Positions 56,170-64,000 are shown, numbered from the stretch's first letter. The stretch is 64,000 nt of DNA from Brachybacterium avium (GCF_002216795.1 NZ_CP022316.1:1984001-2048000), one strand, 5' to 3'. The notes: generated from the sequence alone by a model not told the origin. Numbers and translations: made by a program.

Positions 56170-56373
56170 TGCGTGAGCTGTCGTCATGCGGACGCTGTGA
56201 CGACAGCTGGGGCACGCTGGATGGTCAGGCACCGATCGAGCCTGCGTGAACTGTCGTCACGCAGGTGCTAATGCGACAGCTGGGACAGACTCAGTGCTCT
56301 GGCGACAGCTGGGTGCCCAGTCAGCGATCGAGACTGCGTGAGCTGTCGTTGCGCGGGTTCGCTGGCGACAGCT
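56170..56373. repeat. Array of related hairpins (AGCTGTCG ... CGACAGCT)
   Basis: CTGCGTGA(G/A)CTGTCGT occurs at 56170, 56242 and 56334, and CGACAGCTGGG occurs four times. Hairpins: AGCTGTCGTC/GACGACAGCT (56176-56208, perfect 10 bp), CTGCGTGA/TCACGCAG (56242-56264, perfect 8 bp) and AGCTGTCG/CGACAGCT (56341-56373). There is no coding frame. Likely a repetitive extragenic element family. Confidence 0.8.
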
Positions 56374-56409
56374 GGGGCAGGCTCGGGTGCTCGGGCGCCT
56401 GGGCGTTGC

Positions 56410-56763
56410 TCAGGCGTCGTCGTCGGCGGGGATCCACTCGCCGTAGGCGGCGTCGGAGAGCACGGCGGCGGCCCCGGCGGCCGCGGCGGTCACGGTGAGC
56501 ACCGCGGGCCACGCGCCGATCTTCTTCGCCAGCGGGTGGGAGAGGCCGAAGCCGACCACGTAGGTCGCGCCGAGCACGGCGGTGGTGGCGGGGCCGCGAC
56601 GGGCCAGCCAGGTGCGGCCCGCGTAGAGCCCGGCGGCGGCGAGCACCACGCCGCCGAGGGGGCGGATGCCGGTCTCGCGGGCGGTCAGCCAGCCGCCGAC
56701 CAGCCCGAGGGCGACGACGGGGGCGGTGCTGACGGAGGTGGCGGGCTTGATCGCGGTGCTCAT
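56410..56763 (-). CDS. Small membrane protein of unknown function
   Basis: A 117-aa protein with about three hydrophobic helices (APVVALGLVGGWLTA, LGGVVLAAAGLYAGRTWLAR, WPAVLTVTAAAAGAAAVL). No known domain recognised. The ATG at 56763 begins MSTAIKPATSVSTAP. Codon bias fits real coding. It stands alone next to the hairpin array. Confidence 0.65.
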   Translation of the reverse strand: MSTAIKPATSVSTAPVVALGLVGGWLTARETGIRPLGGVVLAAAGLYAGRTWLARRGPATTAVLGATYVVGFGLSHPLAKKIGAWPAVLTVTAAAAGAAAVLSDAAYGEWIPADDDA

Positions 56764-56848
56764 GCTCCGAGCCTACGTGGCCGGGGATGAGTGCGCGCTG
56801 GGGTCGATGGCGTGTGCTGTGCGTGACGTGCGGGACTCTCCCCCCCAA

Positions 56849-56943
56849 CATTTGCGTGTCGGGAGACGGAAGTACTGGTGAGCGCTATACGGAGGTGCTC
56901 TCAGGTCGTCTCACATTTGCGCCGACTCATAGCGGCATTTGCG
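56849..56943. repeat. Three CATTTGCG direct repeats
   Basis: The 8-mer CATTTGCG occurs at 56849-56856, 56914-56921 and 56936-56943, in a 225-bp gap of lower GC than its surroundings. Role unknown; possible protein-binding sites. Confidence 0.4.
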
Positions 56944-56988
56944 TCAGCGGTGGCACCCGTCGGAGCTCTCACCGGACCACAGCGATCT

Positions 56989-58443
56989 TCAGCGCACCAC
57001 GGCGATCCCGTGCGCGGGCACTTCGCCCGGGGCGGCGGGGCCGACGCCGTCGAGCATGTCGGCGCCGCTGACCGTCTCGAGCACCTCGCCGGGGGCGGGC
57101 CGGGCCTCGTCGCCGAGGTTCAGCACCAGGGTGAGGGGAGTCGGCGCTACTCCCTCGGCGCGGAGCCCGTCGCCCGCACCGCCCGGGGTGAGCACGATCT
57201 GCGCCCAGGTGTTCTCCAGCGTGTCCTCGTCCACGCGCACCGTTGCGGTCGCGAGCCATGGCTCCCGGCGGCGCAGCGAGAACAGGCGGCGGTGCACCTC
57301 GAGGATCCGCTCGGCGGACTCGGGCTTGAGCAGGGTGAGGTGGTCGGGGCCGCCCGGGGCGCTGTCGGCGGAGGCGGCGGCGTCGACCACTTCGTCCGGG
57401 CTGCCGGGGAACCAGGGGCGGATCGCGTCATCGCCGCCGGACCGCTGCTCCTTGACCCCGGTCGCGCCGAACTCGTCCCCGGCGTAGATCGTAGTGATGC
57501 CGGGCAGCAGGGCGAGCAGGGCGATGGCAGCGGCGAGGTCGCGGCCGTCGGCGAGCTGGGAGGCGATGCGCGTGGTGTCGTGGTTGCCCACGAAGGTCTG
57601 GGGGTGCGCGCCGCCCGCGGCGTCCAGGAACTGCTGGTGGCGGCCCAGCGCGTGGGCGAGCTCGAAGAGGTTGTGCTCGGTCAGGCCCGACCAGATCGCC
57701 TTCCACAGTTCGTACTGGGTGATCGAGTCCGCGCCGGAGGCCTCCGCGAAGCCCGGGTAGTCGCCGTGGATGACCTCGCCGAGGATCCAGGCCTCGGGAT
57801 GCGCGGCCCGCACGCGCTCGAGGATCGGGGCCCAGGCCTCGGCCCCGGCGGCGTACATCGCATCCAGCCGCCAGCCGTCGGCCCCGCGCTCGAGCCAGCG
57901 CCCCATGATCTCCACGACGCGGTCCTGGATGACGGTGTCGGCCAGATCGATCTCGAGGAGGTCTGCGTTGCCCTCGAAGCCGTAGGGGCTGGAGCCGGAC
58001 CAGCGGATCCGGTCGCCGTCCTCGGTGCCGGGGCCCGCGGCGATGGCCTGGCGGGCGACCGGGTGGAGGTGCGAGACGTGGTTGAACACCCCGTCGAGCA
58101 CGATCCGGATCCCGCGCTCGTGGCAGGCGGCGACCAGCTCATCGAAGTCCGTCTCGTCGCCGAGGCGCGGGTCCAGGCGCCGGTGGTCGAGCGTGTCGTA
58201 GCCGTGGGAGACGGAGGCGAAGACCGGGTTCAGCAGCAGCACGTTCGCGCCGAGGCTCACCAGGTGGTCGAGCCAGCCCAGCAGGCGCGGCAGGCGATGG
58301 ACCACGTTCTCCCCGTCGGCCCCGCCGTAGCCCTCGCCGCCGAGGTCCTCGCGCACGCGTGGCGCGCCGCAGAAGCCCAGCGGGTAGACCTGCCAGCAGA
58401 TCGCGTCGCGGATCCAGGACGGGGCGGGCGCGGAGATGCTCAT
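56989..58443 (-). CDS. GH13 alpha-amylase-family glycoside hydrolase
   Basis: A 484-aa cytoplasmic enzyme. Conserved GH13 regions: I in VLDGVFNHVS, II with the nucleophile in DGWRLDAMY, III with the acid/base in WILGEVIHGD and IV in FVGNHDTTRIAS. There is no signal peptide. It may act on maltodextrins, trehalose or a similar alpha-glucoside; the exact activity cannot be told. The ATG at 58443 opens MSISAPAPSWIRDAICWQVY, typical of the family. Divergent from the esterase gene. Confidence 0.9.
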   Translation of the reverse strand: MSISAPAPSWIRDAICWQVYPLGFCGAPRVREDLGGEGYGGADGENVVHRLPRLLGWLDHLVSLGANVLLLNPVFASVSHGYDTLDHRRLDPRLGDETDFDELVAACHERGIRIVLDGVFNHVSHLHPVARQAIAAGPGTEDGDRIRWSGSSPYGFEGNADLLEIDLADTVIQDRVVEIMGRWLERGADGWRLDAMYAAGAEAWAPILERVRAAHPEAWILGEVIHGDYPGFAEASGADSITQYELWKAIWSGLTEHNLFELAHALGRHQQFLDAAGGAHPQTFVGNHDTTRIASQLADGRDLAAAIALLALLPGITTIYAGDEFGATGVKEQRSGGDDAIRPWFPGSPDEVVDAAASADSAPGGPDHLTLLKPESAERILEVHRRLFSLRRREPWLATATVRVDEDTLENTWAQIVLTPGGAGDGLRAEGVAPTPLTLVLNLGDEARPAPGEVLETVSGADMLDGVGPAAPGEVPAHGIAVVR

Positions 58444-58528
58444 GCGGTCATCGTAGGCGGGGAGTGTTCAATGGGCACGAGGCCTCGCCGCACGCCGACC
58501 CCGACCAAGACCCCAGGAGCGATCACCG

Positions 58529-59314
58529 ATGATCCGCATGCGCACCGACTTCTTCGCCGAGTCCCTCGGCATGGGCACCTCGATGGTGGTGCTGATGCCG
58601 CAGGCCGCGGCCGGGATCGGGATGGGAGGGGTCGCCGGCGGGAGCGACCACGAGCGCGAGGAGGGTGGAGTACCGGTGCTCTACCTGCTGCACGGGCTCA
58701 GCGATGACTGCACCATCTGGGAACGGCGCACCTCGATCGAGCGGTACGCGACCGAGAAGGGCATCGCCGTGGTGATGCCCGAGGTGCGCCGCTCCTTCTA
58801 CGCCGACGAGGTGGTGGGGGAGGCGTACTGGACCTTCGTCGCCGAGGAGCTGCCGCAGCTGATCGCCCGCACCTTCCGCGTCTCCACTGCTCGGGAGGAC
58901 ACCTTCGTCGCCGGTCTGTCGATGGGCGGCTTCGGCGCGTTCAAGCTGGCGCTGCACCATCCGGAGCGCTTCGCCGCCGCCGCGAGCCTCTCCGGGGCGC
59001 TGGATCCCTCGTCGCTGAGCCTGGAGCTGAACACCGGCCATCTCGCCGAGCGGATCTGGGCGGGACGCGATCTCACCGGTACCGAGGACGACCTGCTCGG
59101 CCTGCTGGCCGCCGCCGACCCCGCAGCGCTGCCGGCCCTGTTCCTGGACTGCGGCACCGAGGACCAGCTGCTGGGCATGAACCGGGGGTTCCTCGACGCC
59201 GCCCGGCAGCACGAGGTGGAGCTCACCTCCCGCCTGCGCGCCGGCGCGCACACCTGGGACTTCTGGGACCAGGGCATCCAGGACGTGCTGGACTGGCTAC
59301 CGCTGCGCGGCTGA
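58529..59314 (+). CDS. Tributyrin-esterase/CE1-like alpha/beta hydrolase
   Basis: A 261-aa serine esterase of the EstA/S-formylglutathione-hydrolase-like group. YLLHGLSDDCTIW forms the oxyanion region; the nucleophile is in FVAGLSMGGFGAFKLAL, the acid in LDCGTEDQLLG and the histidine in RAGAHTWDFWDQ. AGGAG lies 9 nt before the ATG. No signal peptide. It might de-esterify acetylated or feruloylated sugars; inference only. Confidence 0.88.
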   Translation: MIRMRTDFFAESLGMGTSMVVLMPQAAAGIGMGGVAGGSDHEREEGGVPVLYLLHGLSDDCTIWERRTSIERYATEKGIAVVMPEVRRSFYADEVVGEAYWTFVAEELPQLIARTFRVSTAREDTFVAGLSMGGFGAFKLALHHPERFAAAASLSGALDPSSLSLELNTGHLAERIWAGRDLTGTEDDLLGLLAAADPAALPALFLDCGTEDQLLGMNRGFLDAARQHEVELTSRLRAGAHTWDFWDQGIQDVLDWLPLRG

Positions 59315-59360
59315 GCGCAGGACCGCCGCGGCGCGCCGCCGGCACCGACGATCCGCCGGC

Positions 59361-59741
59361 TCAGCCCGCGACCAGCGCGATCACCAGCAGTCCGAGGTAG
59401 AGGGCTACTTCGATCCCGAGGTTCAGCAGGCCGGGGGCTGTGAGGTGTGCGGCCTCCCGTCTCGTCGGCTCGGTGGGAGGGGTCCGCACCAGCAGGCGCC
59501 GGCACGCGACCACGACGCCCGCGCTCAGCGCGAGGGTGAGCAGCCACGGCAGCCACCACAGCGCAGCCGGGACGATCCCGATCACCCCGAGGATCGCGAG
59601 GATGCTCGCGCCGCCGAGGGCGCGCTGGAGGATCCGCCACGGATGCTGATGGCGTCGGAAGAGGGTCACGACGGCGCTCAGCAGCACGATCGAGAGCACC
59701 AGTGCGGACAGCAGCGGCAGCAGACCCAGCACGGTCGTCAC
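59361..59741 (-). CDS. Small membrane protein, last gene of the ArsR operon
   Basis: A 126-aa protein with four hydrophobic helices (LLPLLSALVLSIVLLSAVVT, LGGASILAILGVIGIVPAALW, LLTLALSAGVVVACRRLL, LGIEVALYLGLLVIALVAG). GTG at 59741 overlaps the stop of the beta-lactamase-like gene (GTGA), so the two are translationally coupled. Function unknown. Confidence 0.75.
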   Translation of the reverse strand: MTTVLGLLPLLSALVLSIVLLSAVVTLFRRHQHPWRILQRALGGASILAILGVIGIVPAALWWLPWLLTLALSAGVVVACRRLLVRTPPTEPTRREAAHLTAPGLLNLGIEVALYLGLLVIALVAG

Positions 59742-60910
59742 AGGGCCACCTCCCCGGTGAGGATGTCCACCGCGAGCGCATCGACGCTGCGGGCGGTGTC
59801 GGTGAGGATCACGATCCCTCTGCCGGTCTCCGGCGTGAAGCCCACGAAGGCGGCGAAGCCGCCGGTCATCCCGTTGTGGAAGGTGTGCCAGGTGCCGTCG
59901 CCGAAGTCCTCCTGGAACCAGTTCATGCCGTGGCGCCGGGTCGCGCTGGATTCGACCAGGATCTCGGAGGCGGCGGCCGCGCCCGGGGCCGAGCCGTCGA
60001 GGGTCCCGGTCAGGTAGGTGGCGAGATCCGCGGCGGTGGAGCGGATGCCGCCCGCCGGGGCGCTGCCGTTCATGGTCCACGGGGCCTGCGGCAGGCCGCT
60101 TCTGCCCCGGCCGCGGGTGGCGGACTCCCGGAGGTTCCCGGAGGTGACCGGGGCGTAGGTTCCCTCCAGCCCTAGGGGCTCGAGGACCCGCTGGGCGAGC
60201 AGCTCGGCGTACTCGGTCCCGGCCGCACGGGCCAGCAGCTGACCCTGGAGCGCGACGCCGAGGTTCGAGTACGCGAAGCTGCCCCGCTGGGAGAGGGTGC
60301 TGTCCAGGGCGTCGCTGATCACCTGCGAGGCGTCGCGGCCCGCGTAGGGGTCCTTGCGCAAGAAGGCGGCGAGCACGGTCCCGGCGAGGCCGCTGCTGGC
60401 CAGGCGGGGGAGCCCGGAGGTGTGGGTGGCGAGTTCGGCGAGGGTGACGTCCGCGATCTCGCTGCCCTGCGCCTCCTCGCCGAGCACCTCGGCGACGGTG
60501 GTTCCCGTCGTGACCTCGCCGCGGGTGATGGCCTCGGCCAGCAGCGCGCCGGCGAAGGTCTTGGAGACCGAGCCGATCTCGAACTCGTCGGTCGGCCCGG
60601 CTCCGAAGCCGGCGAAGCGCGCCTCGCCGGTGCCGTCGAGGTGGGCGATGGCCACTCGACGGTGCCCGTCCAGATGTGGGGCGAGAGCTTCGGTCAGCTG
60701 CTGATCTCCCCGGGGGTCTCCGAGACTCGCGGGGCGGGGATTGGTCAGCGCGGACAGTCCGAGGATCCCGACGACAGCGGGGATGCCGACGGTCAGGACG
60801 GTGCGCCGACTGGTCGGTCGTGAGCCCGGTGTGCCGCTCGCAGCGGAGTTCTCGGGCGTGTCAGAGGGGGACGAGGTGCCGGTGCCCTCAGCGGGTCGTT
60901 CAGGGGGCAT
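59738..60910 (-). CDS. Serine hydrolase of the beta-lactamase/class C-like family
   Basis: A 390-aa membrane-anchored protein: a Ser/Pro-rich cytoplasmic start, one N-terminal helix (TVLTVGIPAVVGILGLSAL), then the penicillin-binding fold. The active-site SxxK is in EIGSVSKTFAGALL and the YxN in SFAYSNLGVALQ; HNGMTGGFAAFVGF is the third motif region. Likely an esterase or D-amino peptidase rather than true resistance enzyme. The ATG at 60910 lies 2 bp after the ArsR stop. Confidence 0.87.
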   Translation of the reverse strand: MPPERPAEGTGTSSPSDTPENSAASGTPGSRPTSRRTVLTVGIPAVVGILGLSALTNPRPASLGDPRGDQQLTEALAPHLDGHRRVAIAHLDGTGEARFAGFGAGPTDEFEIGSVSKTFAGALLAEAITRGEVTTGTTVAEVLGEEAQGSEIADVTLAELATHTSGLPRLASSGLAGTVLAAFLRKDPYAGRDASQVISDALDSTLSQRGSFAYSNLGVALQGQLLARAAGTEYAELLAQRVLEPLGLEGTYAPVTSGNLRESATRGRGRSGLPQAPWTMNGSAPAGGIRSTAADLATYLTGTLDGSAPGAAAASEILVESSATRRHGMNWFQEDFGDGTWHTFHNGMTGGFAAFVGFTPETGRGIVILTDTARSVDALAVDILTGEVAL

Positions 60911-60912
60911 GG

Positions 60913-61533
60913 TCACCCTTTCTCCAGGGCGGTGATGATGGCGAGCAGGGGCACCACGCGCGGCGTGGCCAGGGCCCAGCTGCCGCGGCGCGGCGTGGTC
61001 ACCCAGCCCCCGCCCTGCAGCGCGGAGAGGTGGTGGTAGGCGACACCCGTCGAGGCCAGCTCCAGTTCGTCCACGAGCTGGGCGACGGTGTGCTCGCCGT
61101 CCAGCAGGCGGCGCAGCATCGCCAGGCGCAGGGGGTGGCCGAGCGCCGCGACCGTCTCCGCGTGCTCGGCCCAGTCCGTCGCCAGCAGGTGCTCGGTGGG
61201 TCGGCCCCACTGGTACTCGAGGTGCCCGGCACCCACGTCCACCGCCCCGGCGAAGACCACCGCGCCGGGGGCGGGGCAGTGCTCTTTCAGGGAGGTCAGC
61301 GCCCAGAACGGATCCTCGACGGGCTCCGCGGAGGACTGCTCGGGGGCGGTCGCGGCCGCGCTCGCCGCAGCACCCGGACGCGGAGGGGACGAGGGGGTGT
61401 AGTGGCCGCTCTCGGGGTGCTGCTCCGTGGAGTCGGCCGTGGTGTCGGCGGATTCCAGCGCCGCCACCCGCGCCTCGAGCGCTGCCAATCGGGCGGGGAG
61501 GTCCGGAGGGGACGAGTCGGGGTGCGGCGCCAT
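60913..61533 (-). CDS. ArsR-like winged-helix regulator
   Basis: A 206-aa regulator: an N-terminal coiled coil (LPARLAALEARVAALESA), a Pro/Ala/Ser-rich linker, and a C-terminal winged helix (ALGHPLRLAMLRRLLDGEHT, AQLVDELELASTGVAYHHLS). It heads the operon with the beta-lactamase-like and small membrane protein genes. A TATATT box (61540-61545) ends 6 nt before the ATG, so the mRNA is probably leaderless, and an inverted repeat lies just upstream, suggesting self-control. Confidence 0.85.
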   Translation of the reverse strand: MAPHPDSSPPDLPARLAALEARVAALESADTTADSTEQHPESGHYTPSSPPRPGAAASAAATAPEQSSAEPVEDPFWALTSLKEHCPAPGAVVFAGAVDVGAGHLEYQWGRPTEHLLATDWAEHAETVAALGHPLRLAMLRRLLDGEHTVAQLVDELELASTGVAYHHLSALQGGGWVTTPRRGSWALATPRVVPLLAIITALEKG

Positions 61534-61539
61534 GACGCC

Positions 61540-61559
61540 AATATATCCGTAAATCCGGA
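61540..61559 (-). promoter_or_regulatory. ArsR operon promoter with TCCG-N6-CGGA operator
   Basis: On the minus strand TATATT is a good -10 box 6 nt before the start codon. The inverted repeat TCCG-TAAATC-CGGA (61546-61559) touches it, an apt place for autorepression. This AT-rich patch stands out from its surroundings. Confidence 0.55.
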
Positions 61560-61724
61560 ATAACAGAAGACCTGCTCGAGAACTGTCTGGCCGTGCTCGG
61601 CAGCGCGTGCCGCCGCGCCCTTCCCCGGAATGCCCGACGGGAGGCGCCCTGCATGCGGCACGATGGACCTCTCAGCACCGGCCGACACCACCTCGTCGGC
61701 CTCCGACCATCTCCGGGAGAGACC

Positions 61725-62009
61725 GTGGCCATCTTCGCCGTCCAGTACACCTACACCGACGATGCGCAGCGCGTCGCCACCTTCCGGCCCGAGCATCGCG
61801 AGCACCTCTCCGAGCTGCGCCGGGAGGGGACCCTGCTGCTCGCCGGCGCGCTGGACGGCGATCCGGGCGCACTGCTGATCGTCGTCGCGGACTCCGCAGA
61901 GGACGCGCTCGCGAAGCTCGACGGCGACCCCTTCAAGCGCGAGCGCGTCATCGTCGACCGCGACGCGCGCGAGTGGAGCGTGGCGATCGGGGAGCTGCCG
62001 GGCGCCTGA
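61725..62009 (+). CDS. YciI-like protein
   Basis: A 94-aa ferredoxin-like fold protein of the YciI family, with the conserved His/Asp region in RPEHREHLSELRREG and DPFKRERVIVDRDAREW. GTG at 61725 has GGGAGA upstream. Family function is mostly unknown. Codon bias is typical. Confidence 0.88.
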   Translation: MAIFAVQYTYTDDAQRVATFRPEHREHLSELRREGTLLLAGALDGDPGALLIVVADSAEDALAKLDGDPFKRERVIVDRDAREWSVAIGELPGA

Positions 62010-62024
62010 GCGGGCACCCCGGGC

Positions 62025-62429
62025 TCAGGCTTCGCGCCGCTCGGCCTCCTGCAGCTCCATCAGCTCGGCCGCGGTGGCGCGGGGCCGGACCGCCTCGCCG
62101 ACCAGCACCAGCGGCAGGACCTCGGCGCCGCCGTGCTCGGCCAGCAGCTGCTGGGCCTGCGCGTCGCGATGCACGTTCACCCACACCACGTCCTCGCGCG
62201 GCGAACGGAACGCGACCTGGAGCCGCGAGGAGCGCGGATCGCCCGGCGCCCACAGCACGATCGCGGTGCCCACCTCGCGCTGCGCCAAGGCGGTGGCCAG
62301 GGGCGTGTGCTCCCCGGCCCGCAGCGGACTGGTCCAGTACGCCATGAACAGCGAGAACAGGGCGACCGCCACGGCGCCTATCCACTGCTCGGCCAGGATC
62401 AGCACGACGGCCAGCAGCAGGCCGCCCAC
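62025..62429 (-). CDS. Membrane-anchored protein with a thioredoxin-like C-terminal region
   Basis: At least 134 aa: two hydrophobic helices (GLLLAVVLILAEQWIGAVAV and the following FSLFMAYW), then a soluble part (ATALAQREVGTAIVLWAPGD, EDVVWVNVHRDAQAQQLLAEHG, LPLVLVGEAV) that resembles a thioredoxin/glutaredoxin fold but lacks a CxxC. Coding-like sequence extends upstream to about 62519 without a usable ATG or GTG, so the start at GTG 62429 is doubtful. It follows the LysR gene closely. Confidence 0.55.
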   Translation of the reverse strand: MGGLLLAVVLILAEQWIGAVAVALFSLFMAYWTSPLRAGEHTPLATALAQREVGTAIVLWAPGDPRSSRLQVAFRSPREDVVWVNVHRDAQAQQLLAEHGGAEVLPLVLVGEAVRPRATAAELMELQEAERREA

Positions 62430-62515
62430 CAGCAGCAGGGCGGGTCGGAGCCAGGCTCGAGCCGGGACCCGTGCGGGTCGCGAACTCTGGCCGCCCGTGC
62501 TCGGCTCGTCGGCGC

Positions 62516-63430
62516 TCAGATCATCACCGCCGTGGCCAGGCGCTCGGTGGTCTCGGCCACCAGCGCATCGCGCAGGGCGCCCACGGCCGGGATGGCCAGT
62601 GCGCCGCGCCGGTTCAGCAGGCCGATCATCCGGTTGTCCAGGTCCGGGATCGCCCGCACCACCACATCGGCCGACGGCGCCGCCTCCAGGGCGGTCTCCG
62701 GCATCAGCGCCACCCCGCCGCCGTGCATGATCAGCTGCTGGACCACGATCGTGTCATCGGTGGAGTGGCGCACCTGCGGGGAGAAGCCCGCCCGACGCGC
62801 GCTGGAGAGCAGGTTCGCGCGGCAGCGCTCGCAGCCCGCGATCCAGGGATCCTTCGCGAGGTCGCCGAGGGTGAGGTCGGGGTCCTCGGCCAAGGGGTGG
62901 TCGCGCGGCAGCACCGCCATCACCCGGTCCTCCATCAGCGCGGTCCACTCCAGGGTGCCCTCGTCCCCGATGTCGGAGCAGGGGTAGCGGAACACCAGAG
63001 CGAGATCGAGTTCGCCCTCGCGCAGCGCGATCACCGCGTCCGGCGGCTCGAGCTCGGAGAAGGTGACGTCCAGCTCCGGCGCCGTCTCGGTCAGCCGGTT
63101 CAGCACGGGTGGCAGCAGCATCGCCGCGGCCGACGGGAAGGTCCCGAACTTCACCGTGCCGCGGCGCAGGGCGGTGATGTCGGCGAGCTCCTCCTCGGCG
63201 GCGTGCAGCTGCGCCGCGATCGCCTCGGCATGGGCGGCGAGCCGGCTGCCGGCCTCCGTCGGCGTGATCCCGGCGGAGGAGCGCAGCAGCAGCTGCGTGC
63301 CCACCTCCTTCTCCAGCGCCGCGAGGTGCTGGGAGACCGCAGGCTGGGTCCAGCCCAGCTCGCGGGCGCCGGCGCCGATCGAGCCGTTGCGCACCACGGT
63401 GCGGAAGATGAGCAGGCGACGAGGATCCAT
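62516..63430 (-). CDS. LysR-family transcriptional regulator
   Basis: A 304-aa regulator. The N-terminal helix-turn-helix reads LLIFRTVVRNGSIGAGAREL and LGWTQPAVSQHLAALEKEVG; the effector domain includes LRRGTVKFGTFPSAAAMLLP and LALVFRYPCSD. The ATG at 63430 starts the DNA-binding domain. It likely controls the adjacent VOC gene or itself; the target is unknown. Confidence 0.92.
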   Translation of the reverse strand: MDPRRLLIFRTVVRNGSIGAGARELGWTQPAVSQHLAALEKEVGTQLLLRSSAGITPTEAGSRLAAHAEAIAAQLHAAEEELADITALRRGTVKFGTFPSAAAMLLPPVLNRLTETAPELDVTFSELEPPDAVIALREGELDLALVFRYPCSDIGDEGTLEWTALMEDRVMAVLPRDHPLAEDPDLTLGDLAKDPWIAGCERCRANLLSSARRAGFSPQVRHSTDDTIVVQQLIMHGGGVALMPETALEAAPSADVVVRAIPDLDNRMIGLLNRRGALAIPAVGALRDALVAETTERLATAVMI

Positions 63431-63454
63431 GCCCCCATGGTAGGCGCAGGTGGC

Positions 63455-63465
63455 AAGCCAGGCTT
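63455..63465. promoter_or_regulatory. AAGCCAGGCTT palindrome upstream of lysR
   Basis: An 11-bp perfect palindrome about 25 bp before the LysR start, between the LysR and VOC genes. It may be the LysR autoregulation site, although it is shorter than usual LysR boxes. Confidence 0.4.
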
Positions 63466-63497
63466 ATGGGTTCGGGCACACCGCTCCGGTGCCGGGA

Positions 63498-63944
63498 TCA
63501 GGGTGTGGTGGCGGCAGGCTCCCCCGGATAGGTGCCGATGCTCCACAGGTTCCCCTCCGGGGAGGCGATCGTGACGTCCCGGCCTCCGTGCTCCGGTGCG
63601 CGCAGCGGCTGCACGATCCGGGCCCCGGCGCCCTTCGCGCGCTCGACGAGGGCGTCGAGCTCGGCGTCATCGATCACCAGGTAGGCGCCGAGCGTGCCGG
63701 GCTCACGCCGGTACTCGCCGTCGGGCTTGTGGGTGCCGAGCATGACCGCGCCGCCGCCGGGCCAGTCCAGCTGGGCGTGCGCGATGGCCTCGCCCTCTCC
63801 AGGGACCACCAGGGTCTCGACGAATCCGAGCACCTCGCACAGGAAGCGGATCTCGCCGCGGGCGTCGAGGGCCTGGAAGGCGGGGAAGACGCCGACGTGG
63901 GGCTCGGGGCTGTTGGTGGTGTGCGGGCTGCCGGTGGTGTCCAT
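63498..63944 (-). CDS. VOC/glyoxalase-fold protein
   Basis: A 148-aa vicinal-oxygen-chelate fold protein with the pattern VFPAFQALDARGEIRFLCEV, then GGAVMLGTHKPDG and DVTIASPEGNLWSIGTY. Related to bleomycin-resistance/PhnB-like members. Function unknown. The ATG at 63944 is 57 bp from the window end, where no further gene is seen. Confidence 0.88.
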   Translation of the reverse strand: MDTTGSPHTTNSPEPHVGVFPAFQALDARGEIRFLCEVLGFVETLVVPGEGEAIAHAQLDWPGGGAVMLGTHKPDGEYRREPGTLGAYLVIDDAELDALVERAKGAGARIVQPLRAPEHGGRDVTIASPEGNLWSIGTYPGEPAATTP

Positions 63945-64000
63945 GGCTCAATCCTGCGCCGTGCCGTGGCCGCCGGCTTGAAGGTTTCGGCGCTCCTCGC

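Overview
The window is high-GC DNA (strong G/C at third codon positions), with twin-arginine lipoprotein signals, many apparently leaderless starts and actinobacterial gene families. It looks like a chromosomal segment of a Micrococcales actinobacterium. A Brachybacterium-like member of the Dermabacteraceae is my best guess, but this is inference; there is no rRNA or other strict marker. I see no tRNA, rRNA, CRISPR array, insertion sequence or prophage.

Layout. (1) 1-19517 is a xylan/glucuronoxylan utilisation locus: part of a sugar-binding lipoprotein, a GH3 glycosidase, an intracellular GH10 xylanase, a DUF624 membrane protein, an LplA/LplB/YtcP-type ABC importer, a secreted Tat-dependent GH10 xylanase, a GH67 alpha-glucuronidase, a CE7 acetylxylan esterase, a LacI regulator, a ROK-family XylR-like regulator, xylose isomerase and xylulokinase. 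Together they can cut xylan outside the cell, import decorated xylo-oligosaccharides, strip acetyl and glucuronyl groups, release xylose and feed it to xylulose 5-phosphate. (2) 19591-25739 is a thiamine region. The minus-strand operon thiO-thiS-thiG-thiF makes the thiazole moiety; a plus-strand SDR/flavin-monooxygenase pair diverges from it. Each side has its own TPP riboswitch. (3) 25797-43068 holds a Gfo/Idh/MocA oxidoreductase, an SSS symporter with a 42-aa partner, an aldo/keto reductase, an MFS drug exporter, glpX, a Nudix regulator, an M20 amidohydrolase, a FrnE-like DsbA protein, a giant YhgE/Pip protein, glutamyl-Q tRNA(Asp) synthetase, a GNAT and ppiA. (4) 43261-64000 holds a lipoprotein, an MMPL transporter, an AlkZ-like winged-helix protein, a rhomboid protease, a DnaA-box cluster, pcp, a GNAT, an alcohol dehydrogenase, a heterodimeric ABC exporter, a GH13 enzyme, a CE1-like esterase, an ArsR/beta-lactamase-like operon, LysR and VOC proteins.

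A caution for any reader: ten genes carry apparent -1 frameshifts (eleven sites). Each is repaired by restoring one base, almost always one G or C in a short G/C run, and each then gives a full-length protein. That pattern fits sequencing or assembly error better than decay. I annotate these genes as full-length CDS spanning the break and mark the site.

The most interesting non-coding signals are the divergent TPP riboswitch pair with a leader ORF coupled to the SDR gene, a cluster of DnaA boxes far from any visible dnaA, two copies of a long palindromic REP-like element, a hairpin repeat array at 56110-56373, a 3 x 56-bp tandem repeat starting at the glpX stop codon, and several well-formed operator palindromes.
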